A stretch of DNA of 64,000 nucleotides from contig JAXMDB010000003.1 in NCBI GenBank assembly GCA_046348995.1, forward strand, positions 186,001 to 250,000, read 5' to 3'. Source of the DNA: JANNSX01 sp046348995. Lineage in GTDB: Bacteria > Pseudomonadota > Alphaproteobacteria > Rhizobiales > Hyphomicrobiaceae. Of this stretch, positions 1 through 8,737 are shown piece by piece. Each line of letters starts with the position of its first letter. The stretch's first letter is position 1. The position numbers and the translations under genes are program-made. The notes under the pieces were generated by a model. The model was not told the origin of the DNA and made no database searches. It worked only from the letters and a program-made list of their open reading frames with translations.

Positions 1-152
1 CTGTTGAGGTTCGCCTTGATCTCGGGCGGCAGTCCCTTCTCCAGATTGAACGGCCCACCGGGCGCGATCCGGCAGAGAAAGAACGAGATCGTGACGATGA
101 GGAACAGCGTCGGGATGGCGATGAGGAGGCGACGCAGGACGTAGCTCAGCAT
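1..152 (-). CDS. Peptide ABC transporter permease, OppB/DppB type (partial, N-terminus only)
   Basis: Only the first 50 or so codons are in the window; the gene runs off the left edge. The start codon is ATG at 152. The N-terminus MLSYVLRRLLIAIPTLF is the standard opening of OppB/DppB permeases: a positively charged start and one long membrane helix (about residues 8-27), then the short periplasmic motif RIAPGGPF that precedes the first extracytoplasmic segment of this family. It lies just downstream of the oppA-like gene on the same strand, so it should form the membrane channel for that binding protein. Family assignment is good; substrate (oligopeptide, dipeptide or other) is not visible. 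Confidence 0.85.
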   Translation of the reverse strand, partial: MLSYVLRRLLIAIPTLFLIVTISFFLCRIAPGGPFNLEKGLPPEIKANLN

Positions 153-202
153 GGGGAGCCAACTTATGAGCGGCGTGCGGAGGCGCGTTTGCGCCGGCCT
201 CC

Positions 203-244
203 CGGGTCATCGTCACGTTCGTTTCGCAACGTCGCGATGACCCG
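203..244 (-). terminator. Stable hairpin between oppA and oppB
   Basis: A 10-bp perfect stem (203-212 with 235-244) continues past a 2x2 internal loop into a 5-bp inner stem (215-219 with 228-232). It sits in the gap between the binding-protein gene and the permease gene and has no T-run on the minus strand. Such hairpins after a periplasmic binding-protein gene usually protect the upstream mRNA and lower downstream expression, giving more binding protein than permease. That role is inferred from position and structure. Confidence 0.6.
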
Positions 245-263
245 AGGGGAGCAGCGGGGCGAG

Positions 264-1838
264 CTATTCCTTCGACATGAACCGCGTCGGATGCGCGTCC
301 ATCACATTGTCGTGGAAGCCCTTGAGCTTCGAGGAGACGATGTTGTGGTTGGAATAGAAGAGGAGCGGCATGATGCCGAGATCCTGCATCAGGATTCCCT
401 CGGCGTCCGCCAGCTCGCCCATGCGCTTCGCAGGATCCGCCTCGACGGCCGCTTTGGCGAGCAGCTCGTCGTAGGCCGGGTTCGAATACTCGCCGTAGTT
501 GTTGCCGGCGCCCGTCTTGCCCAGATCGAGGAAGGTGCCGGGATCCTTGTAGTCGGCGACCCAACCGGCGCGCGCCACATCGAAGTCGCCCTTCTGCTCG
601 AGATAGCTGTAGTGGCTCTTGAGGTCGGTGTTGACCAGCGTCACCTCGATGTTGAAGGGCTTCAACATATCCTGGATGGCGACGGCCGTGTTCTTGTGGT
701 TTTCGGAGGTGTTGTAGCGCAGCTCCATCTTGAGCGGCTTCTCCGCCGATATGCCGAGCTCGGCAAAGAGCTTCTTGGCCTCGTCCTCGCGATCGAGTTG
801 TGACATGCCGGCATAGCTCGTCTTCTTGGGCGTATAGCCGGCTATCCCGGGCGGGACCATGCCGTAGGCCGGGATCATGGCATTCTGCCAGACTTTCTCG
901 GCAAGGTAGTCACGGTCAATCACCATCGAGATGGCGTGGCGGAGCTTCGGGTTGGACCACGGCTCCTTCTTGTTCTTGAGCACATAGTAGTAGGTGCCGA
1001 GCTGCGGCCCCGTCTGGATCTGATCGCCGAACTTCGCACGAAGCTCGGGGAGCTGCTCGGTCGGAATGTCGTTGTGCGAGTCGATCTCACCAGCCTCGAA
1101 CCGCTTCATCGCGGCGGCCTTGTCGTCGTTGGGAATGAAGTTGACGACATCGATCTTGACGTTGGCCGCGTCGAAGAACTTCGGGTTCTTCACGAGCTTG
1201 ACATGGTCGTTGGGAATGAACTCGGCGAGCGTATAGGCGCCGTTCGAGACGAGGTTGCCCGGCTTGACGAAATCGTTGCCGAACTTCTCGACGTTGGCTT
1301 TCGAGACGCCGTAGGTCGCCTGATGCGTCAGCATCTCGAGGAAATAGGGAGTCGGGCCGTTCAAGGTGATTTCGAGAGTTTTCGGATCGATGACTTTGAC
1401 GCCGAGCTCCTCCGGCTTTGCTTTGCCGGCGGTGATGTCTTCGGCCTTCACGATCGGCCCCAGCATGTAGGCGTATTCGGATGCCGTGGCCGGATCGACG
1501 ACGCGACGGAGCGAGAACAAGAAGTCGTCCGCGGTGACGGGCGTGCCGTCGGACCAGGTCTCGTCGCGAAGCTTGAATGTATAGACGAGACCGTTGTCGG
1601 AAACGGTCCAACTCTCCGCCGCGCCGGGAATGAGGTTGGCGTCGGCGTCCTGCGCGACAAGGCCGGTGAACAGATCGCGGAGGATGTTGGCTTCCTCGAC
1701 CGTCGATGTCTTGTGCGGATCAAGTGACTGTGGATCGCCGCTGGCACCGCGATTGTAGACGACCTCGGCGGAGGCGGGTGCCAGGGTTGCGATCGACAGA
1801 AGGGCCACCGCAACGGCACGTTTCAAGAGATTGAGCAT
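264..1838 (-). CDS. oppA: Periplasmic oligopeptide-binding protein, OppA family (SBP_bac_5)
   Basis: 524 aa, usual length for OppA-type solute-binding proteins. Residues 1-24 are a signal peptide ending in ASA. The mature start VVYNRGASGDPQSLDPHKT and the following LRDLFTGLVAQDAD are hallmarks of cluster C peptide-binding proteins, as are LIPGAAESW and YTFKLRDETWSDG. The protein captures peptides in the periplasm and delivers them to the OppB/C permease. A GGAGGAAA ribosome site lies just upstream of the ATG at 1838. The permease gene follows on the same strand after a hairpin-containing gap. Related proteins can bind murein peptides or opines; the ligand cannot be told here. Confidence 0.9.
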   Translation of the reverse strand: MLNLLKRAVAVALLSIATLAPASAEVVYNRGASGDPQSLDPHKTSTVEEANILRDLFTGLVAQDADANLIPGAAESWTVSDNGLVYTFKLRDETWSDGTPVTADDFLFSLRRVVDPATASEYAYMLGPIVKAEDITAGKAKPEELGVKVIDPKTLEITLNGPTPYFLEMLTHQATYGVSKANVEKFGNDFVKPGNLVSNGAYTLAEFIPNDHVKLVKNPKFFDAANVKIDVVNFIPNDDKAAAMKRFEAGEIDSHNDIPTEQLPELRAKFGDQIQTGPQLGTYYYVLKNKKEPWSNPKLRHAISMVIDRDYLAEKVWQNAMIPAYGMVPPGIAGYTPKKTSYAGMSQLDREDEAKKLFAELGISAEKPLKMELRYNTSENHKNTAVAIQDMLKPFNIEVTLVNTDLKSHYSYLEQKGDFDVARAGWVADYKDPGTFLDLGKTGAGNNYGEYSNPAYDELLAKAAVEADPAKRMGELADAEGILMQDLGIMPLLFYSNHNIVSSKLKGFHDNVMDAHPTRFMSKE

Positions 1839-1975
1839 TGTGTTTCCTCCATCTCACAGGATGTCGCCCGCTGAGCGATGCCTCGATGAGAGGGGGAGAG
1901 ACACGCACACGGACGCTTCTGAGGGAAGCTTCCTCCGGGCGTCAGGTGAGGTCAAGCGCCGGTCGCTCCTCGATG

Positions 1976-3313
1976 TTACTTGAGGTCCCACACGGTGCCG
2001 CCGGTGACGGCGACGGGCGTCAACCCGCGCTGATCCGGAAGCACGCCCTTGATGACCGACACCATGTCGTCGAGCACGCGCTTCTTCGTGGCGTAGTAGG
2101 AGTGCGTCTCGGGGAGGCTCCAGGGCGTCACCTCGAGACCCGAGGCGTCGATGATCTGGAAGCCTTCGGCGAAGGTGACGGGCTGTCCGAGCCGGGGCGC
2201 GGCGTTGATCTCCTCCGACGCGCTCAAGGCGATATCCTTGTCGGAGGTGTAGACGACCCACTGGCGGGCGAGCGGGCGGACCTCGGCGGCGATCTGGTCG
2301 CGGAACAGCTCGGCGTCGAAGTCCGGGGCGCACAGGATGACGCTCTCGAACAGGGGCTTGGAGGCATCCCGGTACGCTATCAGGCGGAGCGCGCCGAGGA
2401 GGCCTCGGCTTCCCATGCTGTGGGCGACCAGATGGATCTTGCGGCCCGGGAACTGCTGCGTCATGCGCGTGAGCAGCTCCTCGATGTGCTTGGCGCTCCA
2501 AGCCACATCCTCGGCGTCCGACGGATACGAGGTGATGCCGCCGTCGGAAGGCCAGGAATAGGCGATGGGAGCGCCTTCGAAGCCGAAGTCGAAGGCGATT
2601 TGCGCCGCCCGCATGAGCGCGTTCGGGAAAGCGACGTTGTACCCGTGGACATAGAGGAGGATGTCGCCCTTGCCGCCGCCGACGCTGTCGATCTCCTTCC
2701 ACAGGCCCGCCTCGCCGATGTCGGTCAGCGTCAGCACGTAGATGTGCTTGCCCGGATCGCGCAGGCTTTCGAGGCCGAGCCACGGGCTCTCGATCTGGCC
2801 GCGCTTGTGGGTCACGGGAATGTTGACCTCGGCCTTGCCGTAGCTGAGCTTTCCGCCTTCGGCGCGGTTGCCGTCGAAGGCCATGTCGGGCTCGGTCGCG
2901 CCGGTCGCACGGCGGTCGGTGACATAGTAGACGGTTTGCACGTAGGCGTTGGCGTCCGCGCCGCTGCCCTTCTTGGCCGCGAAGGTGCGCGTCGAAGCGG
3001 AGGCGAGCGTCGCGATCTCGCCGACGCGGGTGGGACTTTTCTTAGGCGGCAGCTGAACGCCATAGCTCTCGAGGATCTCGACGGCCGCGTAGTAGACGTC
3101 CGCGCTGTCGAGGCCGAGATCGCGTACGAGATCGGTATCCTCGGTGAACGACTCGGCCGGCATGCCGAAATGCGCCGCGAGCTTCAGCGCGACCTCGTCG
3201 AGGATTTTCTGCGGTGCCTTCTGGAGGACCTGCGCTTGCGCGGCCGGCGAAAGCATGGCGATCGGGGCGAGTGCGGCCAGGGCGATCGCCAGAGCAAGAC
3301 CGAGGAAGCGCAT
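1976..3313 (-). CDS. Exported protein: acyl-carrier-like domain fused to a DUF900 alpha/beta hydrolase
   Basis: 445 aa from the ATG at 3313; an in-frame upstream extension looks non-coding, and this start opens a clean signal peptide (residues 1-28, ending AQA). Residues about 32-105 resemble an acyl carrier protein: DLVRDLGLDSADVYYA carries the DS motif, with Ser70 in the phosphopantetheine-attachment position. Residues about 120-400 are a DUF900 alpha/beta hydrolase with YVHGYNVAF near 223 and the nucleophile elbow VAHSMGSRG near 293. Substrate and role are unknown. A 5'-nucleotidase lies immediately upstream on the same strand. The domain pairing is odd because carrier domains are normally cytoplasmic; the serine may not be modified at all. 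Confidence 0.7.
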   Translation of the reverse strand: MRFLGLALAIALAALAPIAMLSPAAQAQVLQKAPQKILDEVALKLAAHFGMPAESFTEDTDLVRDLGLDSADVYYAAVEILESYGVQLPPKKSPTRVGEIATLASASTRTFAAKKGSGADANAYVQTVYYVTDRRATGATEPDMAFDGNRAEGGKLSYGKAEVNIPVTHKRGQIESPWLGLESLRDPGKHIYVLTLTDIGEAGLWKEIDSVGGGKGDILLYVHGYNVAFPNALMRAAQIAFDFGFEGAPIAYSWPSDGGITSYPSDAEDVAWSAKHIEELLTRMTQQFPGRKIHLVAHSMGSRGLLGALRLIAYRDASKPLFESVILCAPDFDAELFRDQIAAEVRPLARQWVVYTSDKDIALSASEEINAAPRLGQPVTFAEGFQIIDASGLEVTPWSLPETHSYYATKKRVLDDMVSVIKGVLPDQRGLTPVAVTGGTVWDLK

Positions 3314-3350
3314 CGTCGAACCTCTCTCAAATGGGCCTCGAGGCCCTCGC

Positions 3351-4847
3351 CTACTCGAACCGGATCCGGCCCTCGACCGCGGGCATGACTTTGCCCTGGG
3401 CTCGTATGGCATCCATGACGACGGTGGCGACAAGTGGGCCTTCGTTGGCGCCGAGCACGACCTTGGCCGATCCCAGCACGGTGTAGCCGTCCTTGCCCGA
3501 GGCGACGAAATCGTTGACGGCGATCGTGTAGAGGCGTGCGGGATCGAGTGGAGCACCGCCGATCTCGATCGATGCGATGCGGCTACCCGGCACGCCATCG
3601 CGTTTCGCGACGATCTTTGCGCCGGACACCTGGCCAAAGCGGCCCTCCGCCTTCTCGCCGAACCAGACTCCGTTCTCGAGCGCTGCCTTGAGGTTGGCGC
3701 CGGTGACCTCGAGGACCATCAGCTTGTTGCCGAAGGGCAGCTCGCTCAGCACGTCGCGCTTCGTCAGGGATTGCCCCGCGGCATACTGCTTGTCGCCGCG
3801 AATGCCGCCGCCGTTCATGAGCGCGACGTCAGTCTTGGCGAATGCGCGCATGGCGTCCGTGATGAGATTGCCGATCGCGGCCTCGCCGCTGCGGACGGCG
3901 GCTTTCCGGCTGTCGAGCGACGTGCCCGTCTCGCCGATCTTCTGGTCGAGGTCCGCACCGAGCTCGGCCTCGAAGGCAGCGACCTTGGCGGCGACGGCGG
4001 GATCGGGCTCGACGTCCGCGGTATCGATGATGCGAAAGCGTGGGTGCCAGCTCACCTTGCGAGCCTCGCCCTCGGACACCTTGATATCGAGGTCGACGGC
4101 GACGAGCGTCTCCCCTTCCTCTTTCGCCTCGGCCAGCACGCTGCGGCCATCGTAGAACAGCATGAGATCGTGGTCATGGCCGGAGAGGATGACGTCGTAG
4201 AGGCCGGAGCTCTGCAGCCTCAAATCGTCCTGCCAGGGTGCGTGTACGACGACGATCACGAGGTCGGCGCCTGCGGCCCGAAGGTCCTTGGCCTTGTTCT
4301 CGGCCATCGGCAATGACGGCGAGAAGCGCAATGTGCCCGGGCTCGAGCGCATCGCCGAGCTGTCGTCGGTCAGCCCAATGACGCCGAGCTTCACGCCGTC
4401 GATCTCGACGAGCTTCGTGTCGCCGATGCCAGGCAGCGCCTTGCCGCCGGCGTCGCTCAGGTTGGCGGCGAGCACCGGGCCTTTGAGCTCGGCGATGCGT
4501 GCGCGAAACACCGCCTCGCCGAAGTCGAACTCGTGATTGCCCGGCACGAAGACGTCCGGTCCGATCATGTTGATGAGCTCGACGACCGCCTTGCCCTGGT
4601 CGAACGAGGAGCGCAGCGAGGGTGAGAACGTGTCACCTGCATGCGCGACGATCGTGTTGGGGTTGCGGGCGCGCTCGGCGGCGACGGCCGTGGCGATCCG
4701 CGCAAAACCGCCCCGGCCATCCTTCTCGCCGATCTCGTAGATATCGCTGAACAGGGCGAGGGAGATGTGGACCGTGCGATCGGCGGCGATGGCCGGCCAC
4801 GTCAGCACAACGCCGACCATAAAGAAAGACGCCCACAGCCGACGCAT
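3351..4847 (-). CDS. Periplasmic 5'-nucleotidase / 2',3'-cyclic phosphodiesterase family protein
   Basis: 498 aa with a signal peptide (about residues 1-21, ending AIA). The N-terminal half is a calcineurin-like metallophosphatase with HAGDTFSPS, GNHEFD (near 101) and GHDHD (near 220). The C-terminal half (about 300-480) is the 5_nucleotid_C substrate domain, with MNGGGIRGD and LPFGNKLMVLEVTG. It should hydrolyse extracellular nucleotides so that nucleoside and phosphate can be taken up. The first metal motif reads FSDIYEI where most relatives have DxH, so the usual histidine is a tyrosine. It precedes the carrier/hydrolase gene by 37 bp on the same strand. Confidence 0.88.
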   Translation of the reverse strand: MRRLWASFFMVGVVLTWPAIAADRTVHISLALFSDIYEIGEKDGRGGFARIATAVAAERARNPNTIVAHAGDTFSPSLRSSFDQGKAVVELINMIGPDVFVPGNHEFDFGEAVFRARIAELKGPVLAANLSDAGGKALPGIGDTKLVEIDGVKLGVIGLTDDSSAMRSSPGTLRFSPSLPMAENKAKDLRAAGADLVIVVVHAPWQDDLRLQSSGLYDVILSGHDHDLMLFYDGRSVLAEAKEEGETLVAVDLDIKVSEGEARKVSWHPRFRIIDTADVEPDPAVAAKVAAFEAELGADLDQKIGETGTSLDSRKAAVRSGEAAIGNLITDAMRAFAKTDVALMNGGGIRGDKQYAAGQSLTKRDVLSELPFGNKLMVLEVTGANLKAALENGVWFGEKAEGRFGQVSGAKIVAKRDGVPGSRIASIEIGGAPLDPARLYTIAVNDFVASGKDGYTVLGSAKVVLGANEGPLVATVVMDAIRAQGKVMPAVEGRIRFE

Positions 4848-4922
4848 ACGACGCCCCGCTCCAACCCCACTCAGCTCAGTGGATGCTATCTCAATGCCGG
4901 GTCGCCGGCCACTCCGGGTGGC

Positions 4923-6161
4923 TCAGAGCGCCTCGCCGCGCAACAGGCGTGGCAGCTCGCCGGTGACGCCCGCCGCCTCCGCGACCAGCATTCGCTTGAG
5001 CGCCGGACTCCGGTCGACAAGGCCAAGGCCCAAATCGCGCACCGCCCGGAGCGCCGCGTTGTTGTTGGAGAACAGGCGATTGAGCGTGTCCATGCCGAGC
5101 GCGGATGCGACCGAGTCGAACCGGCGCCAGCGCTGATACCGGGCCAGCGGCTCGGCGCTGCCGATGTCGAGACCGAGCCTTGCCGTCTCGACGATGATCT
5201 CGGCCAACGCCGCCACATCGCGCAAACCGATGTTCAGTCCCTGACCCGCCAAGGGATGCACGCCGCGCGCGCTGTCGCCGACGAGCACGACACGGCCCGA
5301 GTAGAAGCTGCGGGCCAAGTGCAGATCGAGCGGGAACGACTGCCGTGGCCCTTCGAGCGTCAACTCGCCGAGCCGGCCCGAGAAACGCCGCCGCACCTCC
5401 TCGAGGAAGGCGCCATCGTCGAGAGCCAGCATCTGCTTGGCGATCTCGGCCTTTTCCGACCAGACGAGCGAGGAGCGAGTGCCGCCCTTGAGCGGTAGAA
5501 TTGCGAATGGGCCGGAGGGCAAGAAATGTTGGATCGCCCGGCCACCGTGCGGCAGCTCGTGCCCAATGGTCGTGACGATGCCGTGCTGGCCGTAGCTCCA
5601 GCCGATAGTCTTGATGCCGGCGAGGTTGCGCAGCGGCGACGGGCGCCCGCCGGCGGCGACTGCGAGCCGGGCGCGCACGCTCCGGCCGTCGGAGATCCCC
5701 AAGGTTGCGAGCCCGGTCCCGTTGTCGAGCGTTGCTAGGCCCGCCCCATCGAAGCGGTCCGCGGCCCCAGTCCTCTCCATTTCTGCATCGAGTGCGGCTT
5801 TGAGCACCGTGCTCGGCACGGTCGTCGAGGCAGCCGCCTCGTTCGTCCGGTTGTCGTAGTGGAGCAGCACGGGCCGGATCTGGGCTGACGGCGTCGAATC
5901 CGTGATGTCGATCGCGGTGAGCGGCTCCGCCTCGGCAGCAACACCTTGCCAGACGCCGATCGCCTCCAGGAACCGCTTCGAAGCCAGTGAGAGCGCATAA
6001 GCGCGGGCATCGAGTGGGGGCGCGGCGTCTCGGGCCTGGCGCTCGATGAGCGCGATCCGGAACCCGTCGGGGAAGGCCTGGCGGAGCGCCAGCACGAGTG
6101 CCTGGCCGTTCAGGCTGCCGCCGACCACGGCGACGTCGTAGGGCTGGTCTGCGTTTGTCAT
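4923..6161 (-). CDS. FAD-dependent aromatic hydroxylase, UbiH/UbiF/COQ6 family
   Basis: 412 aa, typical length for ubiquinone-ring hydroxylases. VVGGSLNGQALVLAL at residues 11-25 is the FAD dinucleotide-binding loop, and VVLVGDSARGVHPLAGQG near 293 is the second FAD contact and family signature. The enzyme probably hydroxylates the ring of a polyprenyl intermediate in ubiquinone synthesis. It is transcribed divergently from tesB. Alphaproteobacteria use several related hydroxylases with different regiospecificity, so I do not assign a precise ubi letter. Confidence 0.82.
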   Translation of the reverse strand: MTNADQPYDVAVVGGSLNGQALVLALRQAFPDGFRIALIERQARDAAPPLDARAYALSLASKRFLEAIGVWQGVAAEAEPLTAIDITDSTPSAQIRPVLLHYDNRTNEAAASTTVPSTVLKAALDAEMERTGAADRFDGAGLATLDNGTGLATLGISDGRSVRARLAVAAGGRPSPLRNLAGIKTIGWSYGQHGIVTTIGHELPHGGRAIQHFLPSGPFAILPLKGGTRSSLVWSEKAEIAKQMLALDDGAFLEEVRRRFSGRLGELTLEGPRQSFPLDLHLARSFYSGRVVLVGDSARGVHPLAGQGLNIGLRDVAALAEIIVETARLGLDIGSAEPLARYQRWRRFDSVASALGMDTLNRLFSNNNAALRAVRDLGLGLVDRSPALKRMLVAEAAGVTGELPRLLRGEAL

Positions 6162-6245
6162 CTCGAGCCGCGCCTTGCTTGACAGGGGGTGCCGGCTTGG
6201 TCAGTTCTGCCCGGTCTCGATGCCGCGAGCAAGCCCAGGAGCCCC

Positions 6246-7136
6246 ATGACCGAGAAGAACGACAAGGCTGCCGCCGAGCTGCTCCGCGTCCTCGATCTGG
6301 AGACGCTCGGACCCGACCGCTACCGCGGCGACAGCGTGAACAAGCATTGGAAGCGGGTCTACGGCGGCCAGGTGGTGGCGCAGGCGATGGTTGCGGCCTA
6401 TCGCACCATCGAAGGGCGGACCGCGCATTCCCTGCACGCGTATTTCGTGCGCATGGGCAACCCAGCCGTGCCGATCGACTACACGGTCACCCGCGTCCGC
6501 GACGGCCGAGGCTTTACGACGAGAAGCGTCGTTGCGACGCAGGGTGAGGACGCCATCTTCACGATGGCGATCTCCTTCCACAGTGGCGAGGAAGGCCTCG
6601 AGCATCAGGCGCCGTTGCCGGCCGTTCCCATGCCCGAGGATCTGCCGAGCCCGGCCGAGCTCGAGCACCAGCTCACGCTCAAATATGGCGACGAGGCCAA
6701 GAAGCTCATCGGCCGTCTCGCGCCGATCGAGTTCCGCCCGATCGAGATCGAGCGCTTCATGCAGAAGGGCATCCGTCCCGTCGCGCAGGATGTGTGGATG
6801 CGCATCGATGCGGCGCTTCCCGACGATCCGATGCTGCATCAGGTGCTGATCGCCTACGTCTCGGACTACTCGCTCATCGACACGGCCCTCGTCGGTCATG
6901 GGCGCGCGATCAACGATCCCTCGTTGCAGGTCGCGAGCCTCGATCACGCGCTGTGGTTCCACCGGCAGGGCCGCGCCGATCAGTGGATGCTGTACTCGCA
7001 GGACAGCCCCTCGGCGATGTCCGGCCGTGCGCTCTGCCGTGGCGGCATCTTCTCGCGCGACGGCGTGCTGCTGGCGTCGGCCGCACAGGAAGGATTGCTT
7101 CGCGAGAGACGCCCGACAGCAAAGCCGTTCTGGTGA
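6246..7136 (+). CDS. tesB: Acyl-CoA thioesterase II
   Basis: 296 aa from the ATG at 6246 (an in-frame ATG at 6189 would add an unlikely extension). It hydrolyses medium- and long-chain acyl-CoA to free acid and CoA. The double hot-dog fold is recognisable from YGGQVVAQAMVAAYRTI, LHAYFVRMGNP and, in the second half, the TesB signature region NDPSLQVASLDHALWFHR with the catalytic aspartate. It lies upstream of amtB on the same strand. In many Rhizobiales tesB-glnK-amtB is a conserved order; here glnK is absent from the gap. Confidence 0.93.
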   Translation: MTEKNDKAAAELLRVLDLETLGPDRYRGDSVNKHWKRVYGGQVVAQAMVAAYRTIEGRTAHSLHAYFVRMGNPAVPIDYTVTRVRDGRGFTTRSVVATQGEDAIFTMAISFHSGEEGLEHQAPLPAVPMPEDLPSPAELEHQLTLKYGDEAKKLIGRLAPIEFRPIEIERFMQKGIRPVAQDVWMRIDAALPDDPMLHQVLIAYVSDYSLIDTALVGHGRAINDPSLQVASLDHALWFHRQGRADQWMLYSQDSPSAMSGRALCRGGIFSRDGVLLASAAQEGLLRERRPTAKPFW

Positions 7137-7138
7137 TG

Positions 7139-7162
7139 CGTGAGCAGGCAGCGCTGCTCACG
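7139..7162 (+). terminator. Hairpin just downstream of tesB
   Basis: A 9-bp perfect inverted repeat (7139-7147 with 7154-7162) with a 6-nt loop begins three bases after the tesB stop. There is no clear T-run, so it may be a weak terminator or an mRNA-stabilising 3' structure rather than a classical intrinsic terminator. It would separate tesB transcription from the nitrogen-controlled amtB unit. Confidence 0.5.
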
Positions 7163-7254
7163 GCTTAGGCAGATGTCGCGCCCCGAGCTGCCCCCGCCCT
7201 TGGCATGAGATCGGATACTTTCGAAATACCATAGCTTTAGAGCGCCTCTCCGAT

Positions 7255-7271
7255 TTGGCACGCGGCTTGAG
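7255..7271 (+). promoter_or_regulatory. Candidate sigma-54 (-24/-12) promoter of amtB
   Basis: TTGGCACG, four bases, then TTGAG matches the RpoN consensus TTGGCACG-N4-TTGCT except at the second base of the -12 GC pair. It lies about 40 bp upstream of the amtB start. Ammonium transporter genes are commonly transcribed from NtrC-activated sigma-54 promoters, so the position makes sense. No clear NtrC operator was identified by eye. The imperfect -12 element lowers confidence. Confidence 0.5.
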
Positions 7272-7309
7272 TTGTGCGCCGCAGCGACCTTGGCCATCGG
7301 GGGGACGAC

Positions 7310-8701
7310 ATGACCACGCGACTTCGGAAGGGTGTGATCGGGCTTGCCGGCGCGCTGACGGCTCTCGCCGCGACGAGCGTTTCCGCGCTCGCTCAAACAG
7401 AGGCGGCCGCACCGGTCGCCGACAAGGGCGACACGGCCTGGATGCTGACGGCGACCGCCCTCGTCGTTCTGATGACGATCCCCGGACTCGCGTTGTTCTA
7501 CGGCGGCCTTGTGCGGGCCAAGAACATGCTCTCCGTTCTCATGCAGGTCTTCTACGCCTTCTCGGTCGTCTCGGTGCTCTGGGTGCTTTACGGCTATAGC
7601 CTCACCTTCACGGGCGGCTCTGCGGCCGGCGTCATCGGCGGGTTCTCGAAGGCGATGCTCGCGGGAGTTGGTCCAGGGTCGCTGGTGGAGACGTTCAGCA
7701 AGGGCGTCTACATCCCCGAGCTCGCCTTCGTGGCTTTCCAAATGACCTTCGCGGCGATCACGCCGGGGCTGATCGTGGGCTCGATCGCCGAGCGTGTGCG
7801 CTTCCCGGCGATGGCGTTGCTCGTGCCCCTGTGGTCGACGCTCGTCTACATGCCGATCGCCCACATGGTCTGGTTCTGGGGCGGCCCGAGCGCCGCGAGC
7901 GATCCGGCAGGCTACCTCTATGGTCTCGGCGCGCTCGACTTCGCCGGCGGCACGGTCGTGCACATCAACGCCGGTATTGCCGGCCTCGTCGGCGCCCTGT
8001 TGGTCGGCAAGCGCGTCGGCTATCGCTCCGAGGCCATGGCGCCGCACTCTCTGACGATGACGCTGATCGGCGCGGCGCTGCTGTGGGTCGGCTGGTTCGG
8101 GTTCAACGCGGGCTCCGCACTGGAGGCCAACGGCGTTGCTGCCCTGGCGGTCGTGAATACCTTCGTCGCGACGGCGGCTGCGGCCTTGAGCTGGCTGCTG
8201 GTGGAGGTCTTCGTCACCAAGCGGGGCAGCCTGCTGGGCATCGTCACTGGTGCAGTGGCGGGGCTCGTGGCGATCACTCCGGCGGCTGGGCTTGCCGGTC
8301 CTGGCGGCGCGCTCGTGCTTGGTCTCGCAGCCGGCGCCGTGTGCTTCTACTTCTGCTCGACCATCAAGAACCGCTTCGGCTACGACGACGCACTCGACGT
8401 GTTCGGCGTGCACTGTGTCGGCGGCATTCTGGGGGCGATCGGAACCGGCATCGTCGCCGATCCGGCGCTTGGTGGGGCCGGCATCTGGGACTACGCGGCG
8501 AACGCGGCAGGGACGTACAGCATGGCGTCTCAGGTCGGCATCCAGGTCCAGGCCGTGGCCATCACGTTGCTTTGGTCAGGCCTCGGCTCCGCGGTCCTCT
8601 TCAAGCTCGTCGACATCCTCGTCGGACTTCGCGTCGAGACGGACGAGGAGCGCGAAGGCCTCGATCTCGTCGATCACGGCGAGCGGGCGTACAACTATTG
8701 A
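7310..8701 (+). CDS. amtB: Ammonium transporter
   Basis: 463 aa from the ATG at 7310. A cleavable-looking signal peptide (about 1-29, ending ALA) precedes eleven hydrophobic spans. PGLALFYGGLVRAKN is the Amt signature of the first helices. The twin pore histidines are visible in VVHINAGIAG (near 218) and DVFGVHCVGG (near 367). The protein conducts ammonium across the inner membrane. The PII gene glnK, normally immediately upstream in this group, is not present here, so regulation by a PII protein would need a copy elsewhere. A sigma-54-like site lies upstream. Confidence 0.96.
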   Translation: MTTRLRKGVIGLAGALTALAATSVSALAQTEAAAPVADKGDTAWMLTATALVVLMTIPGLALFYGGLVRAKNMLSVLMQVFYAFSVVSVLWVLYGYSLTFTGGSAAGVIGGFSKAMLAGVGPGSLVETFSKGVYIPELAFVAFQMTFAAITPGLIVGSIAERVRFPAMALLVPLWSTLVYMPIAHMVWFWGGPSAASDPAGYLYGLGALDFAGGTVVHINAGIAGLVGALLVGKRVGYRSEAMAPHSLTMTLIGAALLWVGWFGFNAGSALEANGVAALAVVNTFVATAAAALSWLLVEVFVTKRGSLLGIVTGAVAGLVAITPAAGLAGPGGALVLGLAAGAVCFYFCSTIKNRFGYDDALDVFGVHCVGGILGAIGTGIVADPALGGAGIWDYAANAAGTYSMASQVGIQVQAVAITLLWSGLGSAVLFKLVDILVGLRVETDEEREGLDLVDHGERAYNY

Positions 8702-8737
8702 GGTGGACGCTGGCGCGACCGCAGCGCATTCGCTAGT

